Assembly (NCBI RefSeq): GCF_014773245.1
Contig: NZ_JACWMX010000004.1
Coordinates: 372,001 to 436,000, forward strand
From: Mucilaginibacter glaciei
Lineage (GTDB): Bacteria > Bacteroidota > Bacteroidia > Sphingobacteriales > Sphingobacteriaceae
Reading direction: 5' to 3'
DNA: 64,000 nt
Shown here one piece after another: positions 1-8,345 of the stretch (position 1 is the first letter of the stretch; every line of letters starts with the position of its first letter). The notes beneath the pieces are model-generated. The model made no database searches. It saw nothing but the letters and a program-made list of their open reading frames with translations, and had not been told where the DNA came from. Position numbers and translations under genes: made by a program.

Positions 1-75
1 TTTTTAAAATTAAGATTGTCAATAGATTACGAAATTGCGTTAAACCTATTCAGTACTCTTGTGTCTGAAACGGAT

Positions 76-789
76 TTATACTAATCTTACCAACTTCTCT
101 CCTTCCAAAACCGGGATAGCGGTCGTTATGTCAATCTTTAAGCAAAACGCAATGTCTCTTTCGATCCCTAATTTTTTCAGCCGTTCACCGTGCGATGTTT
201 TACTAAGGTATTGGCCAATATCGTTTTTACCCAGCTGGAATAAGTCGTTGGCGGCAATAGCAGGGTCGTCCAGAATAAAGCCACTTGGTTTCAACTGCTC
301 CACAACCGCACCGGCATACAGCGTATCTTCCAGATTAAAGTTATTTTTCCAGCCGGCGCAAACCAGCAGAATGTTTTCATTCTGGGTTTTTAGCCAGTTG
401 CAAAGTGCAGTCAAATTCAGGAAAGAACCGATTACTATTCGTTTTGCACTACGCGATAAATGCAGCGCGTGCGTGCCGTTAGTAGTGGTCAGCACAACGG
501 TTTTGCCCGCAACCTTTTCGGGCGTGTAAGAGAATGGCGAATTGCCAAAGTCAAAACCATCAACCACTTCACCGTTACGCTCGGCAGCTAACAGGTAGTT
601 TAAACCTTTTTCGCGGTAAGCGGCACACTCATCTACTTCTGATACCGGGATAATAGCTTCTGCGCCGTTCTCAATGCCGTAGCAGATAGAAGATGTAGCG
701 CGGAAAATATCAATTACCACCACAATATAATTTTCTACATCATAAAGGGGAATCAGCGCAGGGGTAAGGCAAACGTCTAAAGTTTTCAT
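76..789 (-). CDS. comB: 2-phosphosulfolactate phosphatase family protein (ComB-like)
   Basis: The 237-residue protein matches the ComB family, Mg-dependent phosphatases that remove phosphate from 2-phosphosulfolactate in coenzyme M biosynthesis of methanogens. Seen: VIDIFRATS at about residues 25-33, GFDFGNSP at 78-85 and TTTNGTHAL at 101-109, the conserved blocks of the family, at full family length. No coenzyme M pathway genes are nearby and Bacteroidota are not known to make coenzyme M, so the real substrate here is open; only the phosphatase family is secure. It is followed (upstream on the same strand) by gcvT after an 87-base gap that holds an inverted word-repeat, so co-transcription with gcvT is possible but not shown. 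Confidence 0.85.
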   Translation of the reverse strand: MKTLDVCLTPALIPLYDVENYIVVVIDIFRATSSICYGIENGAEAIIPVSEVDECAAYREKGLNYLLAAERNGEVVDGFDFGNSPFSYTPEKVAGKTVVLTTTNGTHALHLSRSAKRIVIGSFLNLTALCNWLKTQNENILLVCAGWKNNFNLEDTLYAGAVVEQLKPSGFILDDPAIAANDLFQLGKNDIGQYLSKTSHGERLKKLGIERDIAFCLKIDITTAIPVLEGEKLVRLV

Positions 790-860
790 TGGGTCATTGG
801 GTCATCGAGTCATTAGGTCATTAGCCTCGGCGGTTTGCAAAGTAAAATGACTCGATGACT
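788..860. repeat. Intergenic word-repeat with inverted copy
   Basis: The word GTCATT or GTCATC recurs four times in direct order between 793 and 823 (GTCATT, GTCATC, GTCATT, GTCATT). A 14-base perfect inverted copy pairs 801-814 with 846-859, extendable imperfectly to about 20 bases. The loop is about 31 bases, with no T-run after it, so it is not a standard terminator. The architecture resembles the element at 18977-19028, although the words differ. Confidence 0.7.
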
Positions 861-876
861 AATGAAAGAGAAAATT

Positions 877-1956
877 CTATTTATAAAACGGTGGCTTAAC
901 AACTTTTGCCTTTACTTTAGTATCGCGGATGCTGATGTAAATTTCGCTGCCTTCTTTGGCAAATTCATTTTTCACATAGCCCAAGCCGATAGCTTTTTGT
1001 AAAGATGGCGATTGTGTACCTGATGTTACTTTACCAATGGCATTACCCTCCGCATCAACAATAACGTAATCATGGCGAGGGATACCACGGTCGATCATTT
1101 CAAAGCCGATCAGTTTGCGTTCCACACCAGCTTGCTTTTGTGCTTGTAAGGCTTCTGAGTTGGTAAATTCCTTACTAAACTTCGTAACCCAACCTAAACC
1201 GGCTTCTAACGGCGATGTGGTATCATCAATATCGTTCCCGTAAAGGCAAAAGCCCATCTCTAAACGTAAAGTATCGCGCGCTGCCAAACCAATTGGTTTA
1301 ATGCCAAAAGGCTCGCCTGCTTTAAATACTTCGTCCCAAATAAATTCGGCGTGTTCGTTATCAAAATAGATCTCGAAGCCACCGGAACCGGTGTAACCCG
1401 TTGCCGATACGATTACATTATCGATACCCGCAAACTTGCCCTTTGTGAAAGTGTAATACTCCATTGATGCCAGGTCGATATCGGTTAGGCTTTGCAACGC
1501 ATCAGCTGCTTTGGGGCCCTGCACTGCCAATAACGATGTACGGTCAGATATATCTTTCATATCCACACCTTCGGTATTGAATTTAGAGATCCAGTTCCAG
1601 TCCTTTTCTATGTTTGATGCGTTAACAACCAGCATATAGGTTTTGTCATCTATCCGGTAAACCAGCAAATCATCAACTATGCCGCCATCCTCGTTAGGCA
1701 GGCAGGAGTACTGTACTTTCCCATCGTATAATTTCGAGGCATCGTTACTGGTAACACGTTGGATAAGGTCTAGTGCTTTATCACCTTTCAGGATAAACTC
1801 GCCCATGTGGCTTACATCAAACACACCAACCGCTTTACGCACGGTTTCATGTTCGGCATTAATGCCAACATATTGCACCGGCATATTGTAACCCGCAAAG
1901 GGTACCATTTTAGCGCCTATTTTCGTATGTACGTCGGTTAAAGCAGTATTTTTCAT
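877..1956 (-). CDS. gcvT: Aminomethyltransferase, glycine cleavage system T protein
   Basis: GcvT takes the aminomethyl group from lipoylated GcvH and transfers it to tetrahydrofolate, releasing ammonia and 5,10-methylene-THF. The 359 residues are the usual length. Seen: the N-terminal AGYNMPVQY and FDVSHMGEF blocks (about residues 21-54), the [12 protein letters not shown] folate-domain signature, and the C-terminal barrel with GFEM and GIPRHDY. GcvH and GcvP are not in the window, as is common when gcv genes are scattered. A Bacteroidota-type promoter lies directly upstream at 1975-2004. Confidence 0.96.
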   Translation of the reverse strand: MKNTALTDVHTKIGAKMVPFAGYNMPVQYVGINAEHETVRKAVGVFDVSHMGEFILKGDKALDLIQRVTSNDASKLYDGKVQYSCLPNEDGGIVDDLLVYRIDDKTYMLVVNASNIEKDWNWISKFNTEGVDMKDISDRTSLLAVQGPKAADALQSLTDIDLASMEYYTFTKGKFAGIDNVIVSATGYTGSGGFEIYFDNEHAEFIWDEVFKAGEPFGIKPIGLAARDTLRLEMGFCLYGNDIDDTTSPLEAGLGWVTKFSKEFTNSEALQAQKQAGVERKLIGFEMIDRGIPRHDYVIVDAEGNAIGKVTSGTQSPSLQKAIGLGYVKNEFAKEGSEIYISIRDTKVKAKVVKPPFYK

Positions 1957-1974
1957 GGTTGTTTAGTATGGGGG

Positions 1975-2004
1975 CAAAAATAGTAAAATAAAGCCTCTTC
2001 CCAA
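1975..2004 (-). promoter_or_regulatory. Predicted gcvT promoter
   Basis: On the minus strand TTG (2004-2002), a 19-base spacer and TATTTTTG (1982-1975) fit the Bacteroidota primary sigma consensus (TTG-N19-21-TAnnTTTG). The start site would fall about 10-15 bases before the gcvT ATG. Confidence 0.6.
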
Positions 2005-2050
2005 CCCTTCTCCTTTAGGAGAAGAACTTAAAAAGTAATAAAACCGTAGT

Positions 2051-3247
2051 TTACATGATCGACTTGTAAAATAGCGTCAGGCTTTTAGAAATGCTATCTA
2101 TATCGTGTTGCTGCACTACCAACTTACGGGCATTGCGCCCAATTTCACGGCTGAAACTTTCATCGCTGATGCATTTTGTAATTGCGCTAAAAAACTCGTC
2201 GGTGTTATTGGCAATCAGGATATTGGTGCCGTTTGAGTAATTGATCCCCTCGGCACCCAAAGAGGTGGAGATGATACATTTTTGCATGGCCATACCTTCC
2301 ACAATCTTTACCCGCATACCCCCACCAGAAAGCAGCGGGACGATCATGATAGATTTGCTGTTCACAAATTCAAGCGCATCATCTACCTCACCCTGTATAA
2401 ATACTTTGCCCGGTACTTCGTAATCGTCGTAACTCTCCGGGATATTATGTCCTGCTACATAAAATTTAACCTTTAGGCGGCCATCTATCAGGTCTTTATG
2501 GAAGTTGTCTATAAACCACTCAATCCCTTCTTTATTGGGCAGCCAATCCAGCGACCCTAAAAAGAACAGGCTTGGAAATTCGGTTTTAGTATCGTCCGGC
2601 TGATATTTAGAAAGATCTAATCCAATAGGTAATACCGTGATAGGGGTTTGTGAGCCCCGCTCTACGATTGTGTTACGGTCCTGAACAGTAAACACCACAA
2701 CCCCGTCAAATTTATCGCGCAAGCCGTACTCATACGCTTGAATGCGGCGGGCTATTAAATTGAGGTACCAGCGTTTAATGGGGTCGCTTTTTTGCTTGGC
2801 CAGTTTTTGCCAAACCTGGTGCTCGATATTGTGTGCACGGAAAACAAGTTTAGCTTTAGACGCCCTGCGGATGGCCGACAAGTAAGGGACTAAAAATAAT
2901 CCTTCAAATTGGATAATGTCGTAATCCTGCGTCTGGATGTTTTTTATCAACAAAGCTTCAAAACCGGCATTGTAATATTTATCAATATTATAAGGGTTGC
3001 GGGTAAACAGGTTGCTAATGGCTTCCAGTACGGTAAGGCGGGTGTTGATATCGTACTCTGTATAGCTGATCTTGTCCAGCAATTCATCCCTTTCGGTTAC
3101 TTTACCACTACGTTTTTTTACGTTGATGGATATTAACGATACATCGTGCCCCAGGCTTACCAGCCCTTTTACCGTATTGCCAACAACAATGGGGTAACCG
3201 CCATTCTGCGGAAACGGCACACGGTGTGTTAATATCAGGATCCTCAA
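2051..3247 (-). CDS. Glycosyltransferase, GT4-like
   Basis: A 398-residue GT-B type glycosyltransferase, expected to transfer a sugar from a nucleotide donor to a surface polysaccharide or lipid. Seen: an N-terminal Rossmann start (RILILTHRVPFPQNGGY) with the glycine-rich acceptor loop, a FRAHNIEH segment near 137-144, and a C-terminal donor-site stretch with LSGGGMRVKIVEGMA at about 306-320 followed by a glycine-containing loop (SLGAEGI). Acceptor and linkage cannot be read from the sequence, and no other polysaccharide genes surround it. It has its own promoter (3270-3300) in the end of rnhB. Confidence 0.85.
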   Translation of the reverse strand: MRILILTHRVPFPQNGGYPIVVGNTVKGLVSLGHDVSLISINVKKRSGKVTERDELLDKISYTEYDINTRLTVLEAISNLFTRNPYNIDKYYNAGFEALLIKNIQTQDYDIIQFEGLFLVPYLSAIRRASKAKLVFRAHNIEHQVWQKLAKQKSDPIKRWYLNLIARRIQAYEYGLRDKFDGVVVFTVQDRNTIVERGSQTPITVLPIGLDLSKYQPDDTKTEFPSLFFLGSLDWLPNKEGIEWFIDNFHKDLIDGRLKVKFYVAGHNIPESYDDYEVPGKVFIQGEVDDALEFVNSKSIMIVPLLSGGGMRVKIVEGMAMQKCIISTSLGAEGINYSNGTNILIANNTDEFFSAITKCISDESFSREIGRNARKLVVQQHDIDSISKSLTLFYKSIM

Positions 3248-3269
3248 GATGAGTAAATAATTGGTTGCC

Positions 3270-3300
3270 CAAAGGTATTAAACCTTGCAGGGATGGCAAA
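3270..3300 (-). promoter_or_regulatory. Predicted promoter of the glycosyltransferase gene
   Basis: Minus-strand TTTG (3300-3297), 19-base spacer, TACCTTTG (3277-3270): a full match to the Bacteroidota promoter consensus in the 54-base gap between rnhB and the glycosyltransferase gene. Confidence 0.65.
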
Positions 3301-3301
3301 G

Positions 3302-3904
3302 TTAATCCTCAAAAATGCGGAGTTGCGGACTGGTTACCCTAAAAGTTTTACGATGATAAGGCGTGTGGCCTAACTCCAAAACCATTTTGCGGTGGGCAAT
3401 AGTGGGGTAGCCCTTGTTACTGTGCCAATTATACTCAGGGTGCTCCCGCGCTATTTGCTTCATATAATCATCACGGTAGGTTTTGGCTAATATTGATGCT
3501 GCCGCGATGCTAAAATATTTACCGTCACCTTCTATAATGCAAGCGTGTGGCGTAGCGCCATATTTATTAAAACGGTTACCATCAATGATAAGAAACTGCG
3601 GTACGCACAAGAGTTTTTCTATAGCCCTGTGCATAGCTAAAAAAGAGGCGTTCAGGATGTTGATCTTATCTATTTCAAGGTTATCGCACCATGCAACAGC
3701 GTGCGCGATGGCGTTATTTTCAATCTCTTCCCTAAGCCGGTAACGCACATCCTCATTTAACTGCTTCGAATCATTTAAGAGCGGGTGTTCAAAATCGTGG
3801 GGCAAAATTACAGCGGCGGCAAATACGGGCCCGGCAAGGCAACCCCGCCCGGCTTCGTCGCATCCGGCTTCAATAAATTCGTGTTGGTATCTGGCTAATA
3901 ACAT
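3302..3904 (-). CDS. rnhB: Ribonuclease HII
   Basis: RNase HII cleaves RNA in RNA-DNA hybrids and removes misincorporated ribonucleotides. Seen: the signature [13 protein letters not shown] with the first two catalytic acids (D16, E17 from the chosen start), LIIDGN with the third acid, and KTYRDDYM with the fourth; NKGYPTIAH and [10 protein letters not shown] follow near the C terminus. The ATG at 3904 gives a 200-residue protein beginning [10 protein letters not shown], the normal family length; an in-frame ATG at 3934 would add ten non-conserved residues. Confidence 0.95.
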   Translation of the reverse strand: MLLARYQHEFIEAGCDEAGRGCLAGPVFAAAVILPHDFEHPLLNDSKQLNEDVRYRLREEIENNAIAHAVAWCDNLEIDKINILNASFLAMHRAIEKLLCVPQFLIIDGNRFNKYGATPHACIIEGDGKYFSIAAASILAKTYRDDYMKQIAREHPEYNWHSNKGYPTIAHRKMVLELGHTPYHRKTFRVTSPQLRIFED

Positions 3905-4019
3905 GTGCCCGGGCTTAATCAATAGTTTCAACAAATATCTAAAAATAAGCTATTGGCAGGCAAACCTGTTGAAAATAAAACAACAGCAAACCAACAACTG
4001 CTATGCGTGTTATAACGCT

Positions 4020-4496
4020 ATGCAAACGATAAAAAGTGCCTTAATGCTCATGATATGTTTTAGCTGCACAGTGGTGGGCTACGCACAAAAAAAGGTTGCC
4101 CTGCCTCATGGAATGGTATACGGCACTAAGCCAAGTGTTATTGCACCTATACCCGCCAGCACGCTTGAACGTACCATGGGGGGCAAGATCAGGCAGACTA
4201 CTGCTGTTAGTGGCAAGATTATCAAAGTTACTAAAGAAAAAGGCGGCTGGTTTGAAATGGATGCCGGAGCAGGCAAAGTGATCGCCGCGCATTTTGCCAA
4301 CTATAATGTAACCCTGCCCAAACAGCTTGCGGGCCGTACCGTAATTATTGAAGGTGTAGCGCAGCGGGTTCTTAATCCAACCGACTTACAACACTTTGCA
4401 GGCGATACTGTTAAAGGAGCAAAGGAACACAAACAGCAACCGGATGCTAACCGCCGGTTAACCTTTGAGGTGCAGGGTTTGATGATAGATAAATAA
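4020..4496 (+). CDS. Secreted DUF4920-type protein
   Basis: A 158-residue protein with an N-terminal signal peptide (MQTIKSALMLMICFSCTVVGYAQ), so periplasmic or outer-surface. The GKIIKVTKEKGGWFEMD, FANYNVTLPKQLAGR and VIIEGVAQR blocks match the DUF4920 family, small oligonucleotide-binding-fold-like proteins of unknown role in Bacteroidota. Many relatives have cysteines at the VCxxKGCW position; here these are T and G, so any metal or redox site built on them is lost. The open frame extends upstream to 3903, but the ATG at 4020 is the one followed directly by the signal peptide. Confidence 0.75.
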   Translation: MQTIKSALMLMICFSCTVVGYAQKKVALPHGMVYGTKPSVIAPIPASTLERTMGGKIRQTTAVSGKIIKVTKEKGGWFEMDAGAGKVIAAHFANYNVTLPKQLAGRTVIIEGVAQRVLNPTDLQHFAGDTVKGAKEHKQQPDANRRLTFEVQGLMIDK

Positions 4497-4515
4497 CTCT
4501 CAGTTTATCAAAAAA

Positions 4516-4546
4516 AATAGCGACACATTTTTGATGTATCGCTATT
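4516..4546. terminator. Bidirectional hairpin terminator
   Basis: AATAGCGA (4516-4523) pairs with TCGCTATT (4539-4546), and ACAT with ATGT inside, with one C-A mismatch. An A-run precedes it (4511-4517), giving a U-tract for the minus-strand transcript. It lies between two convergent genes. Confidence 0.75.
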
Positions 4547-4570
4547 CAGAATAATATCGCTAAAAATTAA

Positions 4571-5266
4571 TCAAGCAAATTTTGCCTGCTTGGTTAAAAC
4601 CGACGGCTCTACATGTAGGTAATCGGCGAAAAGTTCCTTCACTTTTTGGTTCACTTCGGTGCGGTTAACGGTCGATGCGTCGCGACGACATTTTAAATGA
4701 TGCTCACGCGCAATCTTTTCGCTCAGGTCGCCAAGTGTTTTTACTTTAAGTTCTTTACCAAATTTGCCGGCCAATATCAGGCCAACAATAGCTATACCAC
4801 CACTTATGTACCCCGCGATAGCAAAAAAGTACGTGAGCACTATTGAAGCAAGCAATAACGAACCAAATGCCCAGATGATCCATTGCTTTGGTTGCAGCAG
4901 GTTCATGTGAAAGCCCATCTCTGCTTCAATATCTGCAACAACCTCTATGCGGTTATCTCTCGGGAAAAGCTCGCAAAGTTTAGTTTGCGGTTTTAACTCC
5001 GATCTGTCTACCGGGTTTTTAGCATTAATGGCGTTGCGCAATTTGTAAAACGCCTGTTGCGTGGTGCAACTGTCTGCGTGATGTTGTTTGATCTTGTTAA
5101 CTACCAGGTCGCATAGTGCGCCAAAGGTTTTTACGCCTTTGAGGTCGGTATCAGCAAAATTGATATCAAAAGAACGCTCTATCTTCAATAACACATCACC
5201 AATGTCTTCTGCATCAAAATTATTCAGATTGATAACGTTGGTGGTACTCTTTAAATTAAGTTTCAA
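4571..5266 (-). CDS. Membrane protein with acyl-carrier-like ends, unknown function
   Basis: Not recognised as a named family. The 231-residue protein has two adjacent membrane helices at about 128-168 (from WIIWAFGSLLLASIV on). The N-terminal part (IERSFDINFADTDLKGVKTFGALCDLVV, about 28-56, read as separate helices) has the spacing of an acyl carrier protein but lacks the DSL serine that carries phosphopantetheine. The C-terminal 30 residues (VKELFADYLHVEP, VLTKQAKFA) look like the first helix of a second carrier-like domain. It ends next to the bidirectional terminator at 4516-4546 and has no obvious partner nearby. The carrier-like reading is inference from pattern alone. Confidence 0.6.
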   Translation of the reverse strand: MKLNLKSTTNVINLNNFDAEDIGDVLLKIERSFDINFADTDLKGVKTFGALCDLVVNKIKQHHADSCTTQQAFYKLRNAINAKNPVDRSELKPQTKLCELFPRDNRIEVVADIEAEMGFHMNLLQPKQWIIWAFGSLLLASIVLTYFFAIAGYISGGIAIVGLILAGKFGKELKVKTLGDLSEKIAREHHLKCRRDASTVNRTEVNQKVKELFADYLHVEPSVLTKQAKFA

Positions 5267-5364
5267 TACTATAGAACTAAATTAAACCATCATTGCCGCC
5301 CAAATTCAGGGGGCGACAAAATCCCTCTCTCTATCTTCAATTCAAAACTGGTGCCAGTGCCGAA

Positions 5365-8181
5365 TTACTTACTCAAATACATTGATTTTTCTTTGTACAG
5401 GTGCCTGAAATAAGGATCCTGCAAGTCAGGTATAAACCTGATGGCTTCCCCTGTCGATTTCATTTCGGGGCCAAGCTCCTTATTTACTTCCGGGAATTTA
5501 TCGAAAGAAAATACCGGCTCTTTTATCGCATAACCCTTCAGCTTTCGCTCAATGGTAAAGTCTTTTAATTTGTTAACGCCTAACATCACTTTTGCCGCAA
5601 TATTAATGTAAGGCACATCGTACGCTTTAGCTATAAACGGCACCGTACGTGATGCGCGCGGGTTAGCTTCTATCACGTAAACCTTGTCATCTTTTACCGC
5701 GAACTGGATGTTTAATAAACCGCGAACGTTTAACGCGCGGGCTATCTTGGCAGTATATTCTTCCATCTGGCTGATCACGCTGTCGCTCAGATCAAATGGT
5801 GGCAATACTGCGAATGAATCGCCTGAGTGGATACCCGCTGGCTCGATGTGTTCCATTAAACCAATAATGTGCACGTCCTCGCCATCATGGATACAATCTG
5901 ATTCTGTTTCTGACGCACGATCAAGGAAATGATCTATCAGCACCCGGTTGCCGGGTAAATTTTTCAACAAATTGACCACCGCTTTCTCCAGGTCTTCATC
6001 ATTGATCACAATGCTCATGCCCTGGCCGCCTAACACATAGCTTGGGCGCACCAAAACAGGATAACCTACCTCATGTGCAACCTCAATAGCCTCTTCGGCA
6101 CTTTCGGCTACACCATATTTAGGGTAAGGAATCTCTAATTCTTTCAGCAGATCACTAAAACGGCCGCGGTCTTCGGCAATATCCATATTGTCGAATGAGG
6201 TACCGATAATTTTGATGCCATGCTGATGCAGCTTCTCGGCCATTTTCAAAGCGGTTTGGCCGCCCAGCTGAACAATCACACCTTCCGGTTTTTCCAGATC
6301 GATGATCTCGCGCACATGCTCCCAAAAAACGGGCTCGAAGTACAGCTTATCGGCCATATTAAAATCGGTCGATACGGTCTCCGGATTACAGTTGATCATG
6401 ATGGCCTCATAGCCGCTCTCTTTAGCAGCCAATAAACCATGTACGCAGCTGTAATCAAACTCAATGCCCTGGCCAATACGGTTAGGGCCCGATCCTAATA
6501 CGACGATCTTCTTCCTATCAGATACGACAGATTCGTTCTCACCCTCGTAGGTAGAATAATAATACGGTGTTTTGGCAGCGAATTCTGCAGCGCAGGTATC
6601 CACCATTTTGTACACCCGTTTAATGCCCAGGGCCTTGCGGCGCTGGTAAACATCCTGTTCGGTAACGTTACCTAAAACATAAGCTATCTGTGTGTCAGAA
6701 AAACCGCGTTGTTTCAAAGTGAAGAAGAAATCCTCCGGGATATTATTTAAAGAGTATCGGCGCAGTTCAATTTCAATATTTACCACATCCTGGATCTGGT
6801 TCAGGAACCAGCGGTCTATCTTGGTTACCTTACGGATAGACTCGATAGGTACGCCCAGGCTCATGGCATCATAAATATGGAAAAGCCTGTCCCAGCTTGG
6901 GTGCTCCAGGCTGTGCATAATCTCGTCCAGGTTGCGGCTTTGGCGGCCATCGGCACCAAGCCCGGCGCGGCCAATCTCCAGGCTCTGGCAGGCTTTCTGT
7001 AAAGCTTCGATAAAGCTGCGGCCTATACCCATTACCTCGCCAACCGATTTCATGGTCAAACCCAGCTCGCGGTTAGCGCCTTTAAATTTATCAAAGTTCC
7101 AGCGGGGGATCTTTACAATCACATAATCCAGCGTCGGCTCAAAATAAGCTGATGTGGTTTTAGTGATCTGGTTTTCTATCTCATCCAGGTTATAACCTAT
7201 GGCCAGCTTTGCAGCTATTTTAGCGATGGGGTAACCTGTTGCCTTTGATGCTAATGCCGATGAGCGCGATACCCGCGGGTTAATCTCGATAGCGATAATG
7301 GTTTCATCGGCAGGGTTAACTGAGAATTGCACGTTACAGCCACCTGCAAAATTACCAATGGCACGCATCATTTTGATGGCTTGGTTACGCATTTCCTGGT
7401 AGCAGCGGTCGCTCAGGGTCATAGCCGGTGCTACGGTTATCGAATCGCCGGTATGGATCCCCATCGGGTCGAAATTCTCTATCGAACAGATGATGATCAC
7501 GTTATCGTTACTATCACGCAACAACTCCAGTTCATATTCTTTCCAGCCTAACACTGCCTGCTCAACCAAAACCTCATGGGTTGGTGATGCCTGCAGGCCG
7601 CGGCTTAAAGCGGCGTCAAAATCTTCTTTTTTATGCACAAAGCCAGCGCCTTTACCACCCAGCGTATAGCTTGGACGGATAACCAGCGGGAAACCAATCA
7701 GCTGCGCGGCCTCTTTACCTTCTAAAAACGAGTTGGCAATTTTTGATGGCGCTACGCCCACACCTATATCAACCATTAACTGGCGGAAGGCTTCGCGGTT
7801 CTCGGTCTTTTCAATAGCGGCGATATCAACCCCCACTATTTTAACACCGTATTTTTTCCAGATGCCCTGCTCGTCGGCCTCAATACAGAGGTTTAGCGCA
7901 GTTTGGCCGCCCATGGTAGGCAGCACGGCATCTATTTTTTGCTCTTGTAAGATCTGCTCGATGGATGCGCAGTTAAGGGGCAGCAGGTAAACATGATCGG
8001 CAATAACCTTATCCGTCATGATGGTGGCGGGGTTACTGTTGATAATGGAAACGGAAATACCCTCGTCTTTAAGCGAAAGTGCGGCTTGCGAACCCGCATA
8101 ATCAAACTCACACGCCTGGCCTATAATAATAGGTCCTGAACCAATGATCAATACGGATTTGATGGAAGTGTCTAATGGCAT
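5365..8181 (-). CDS. carB: Carbamoyl-phosphate synthase large subunit
   Basis: CarB makes carbamoyl phosphate from bicarbonate, ammonia and two ATP for pyrimidine and arginine synthesis. Two ATP-grasp synthetase halves are seen: the first opens with GSGPIIIGQACEFDYAG and has RPSYTLGGKGAG; the second opens with GSGPNRIGQGIEFDYSC and has RPSYVLGGQGMS. The oligomerisation segment lies between them. At 938 residues the protein stops at PEMKSTGEAIRF plus about 20 residues, just where the C-terminal MGS-like allosteric domain (about 135 residues in Escherichia coli) would begin, so UMP and ornithine control through that domain is absent. carA is not in the window. Confidence 0.96.
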   Translation of the reverse strand: MPLDTSIKSVLIIGSGPIIIGQACEFDYAGSQAALSLKDEGISVSIINSNPATIMTDKVIADHVYLLPLNCASIEQILQEQKIDAVLPTMGGQTALNLCIEADEQGIWKKYGVKIVGVDIAAIEKTENREAFRQLMVDIGVGVAPSKIANSFLEGKEAAQLIGFPLVIRPSYTLGGKGAGFVHKKEDFDAALSRGLQASPTHEVLVEQAVLGWKEYELELLRDSNDNVIIICSIENFDPMGIHTGDSITVAPAMTLSDRCYQEMRNQAIKMMRAIGNFAGGCNVQFSVNPADETIIAIEINPRVSRSSALASKATGYPIAKIAAKLAIGYNLDEIENQITKTTSAYFEPTLDYVIVKIPRWNFDKFKGANRELGLTMKSVGEVMGIGRSFIEALQKACQSLEIGRAGLGADGRQSRNLDEIMHSLEHPSWDRLFHIYDAMSLGVPIESIRKVTKIDRWFLNQIQDVVNIEIELRRYSLNNIPEDFFFTLKQRGFSDTQIAYVLGNVTEQDVYQRRKALGIKRVYKMVDTCAAEFAAKTPYYYSTYEGENESVVSDRKKIVVLGSGPNRIGQGIEFDYSCVHGLLAAKESGYEAIMINCNPETVSTDFNMADKLYFEPVFWEHVREIIDLEKPEGVIVQLGGQTALKMAEKLHQHGIKIIGTSFDNMDIAEDRGRFSDLLKELEIPYPKYGVAESAEEAIEVAHEVGYPVLVRPSYVLGGQGMSIVINDEDLEKAVVNLLKNLPGNRVLIDHFLDRASETESDCIHDGEDVHIIGLMEHIEPAGIHSGDSFAVLPPFDLSDSVISQMEEYTAKIARALNVRGLLNIQFAVKDDKVYVIEANPRASRTVPFIAKAYDVPYINIAAKVMLGVNKLKDFTIERKLKGYAIKEPVFSFDKFPEVNKELGPEMKSTGEAIRFIPDLQDPYFRHLYKEKSMYLSK

Positions 8182-8273
8182 AGGGCTCTTTTTAAGTCAA
8201 AAAAGTTAAAATTCAAAAGTTAAAAATGGATGGTCCATTTAACGTAAATCCTATGCGCTGAAAGGCGAAAAAT

Positions 8274-8291
8274 CCCGACCTCAGCGTCGGG
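8274..8291 (-). terminator. Terminator hairpin downstream of the hydroxylase gene
   Basis: On the minus strand CCCGAC, a 6-base loop and GTCGGG are followed by ATTTTT. It ends the sterol-desaturase-type gene's transcript and lies just downstream of the predicted carB promoter element, so it may also sit at the very 5' end of the carB leader. Confidence 0.65.
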
Positions 8292-8294
8292 GTG

Positions 8295-8302
8295 CAAAGA
8301 TA
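8295..8302 (-). promoter_or_regulatory. Predicted carB promoter -7 element
   Basis: Minus-strand TATCTTTG matches TAnnTTTG; no clear TTG lies 19-21 bases upstream, so the call is weak. It would give a leader of about 105 bases before carB. Confidence 0.4.
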
Positions 8303-8345
8303 GTAATTACAAGGTATTCTGCATTATTTTTGTAAAAACATAATA

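Noticed and set aside
59..529. 156-codon frame antisense to the comB-like gene
   Set aside because: Opposite strand of a gene with clear conserved blocks; product is low-complexity S/F-rich.
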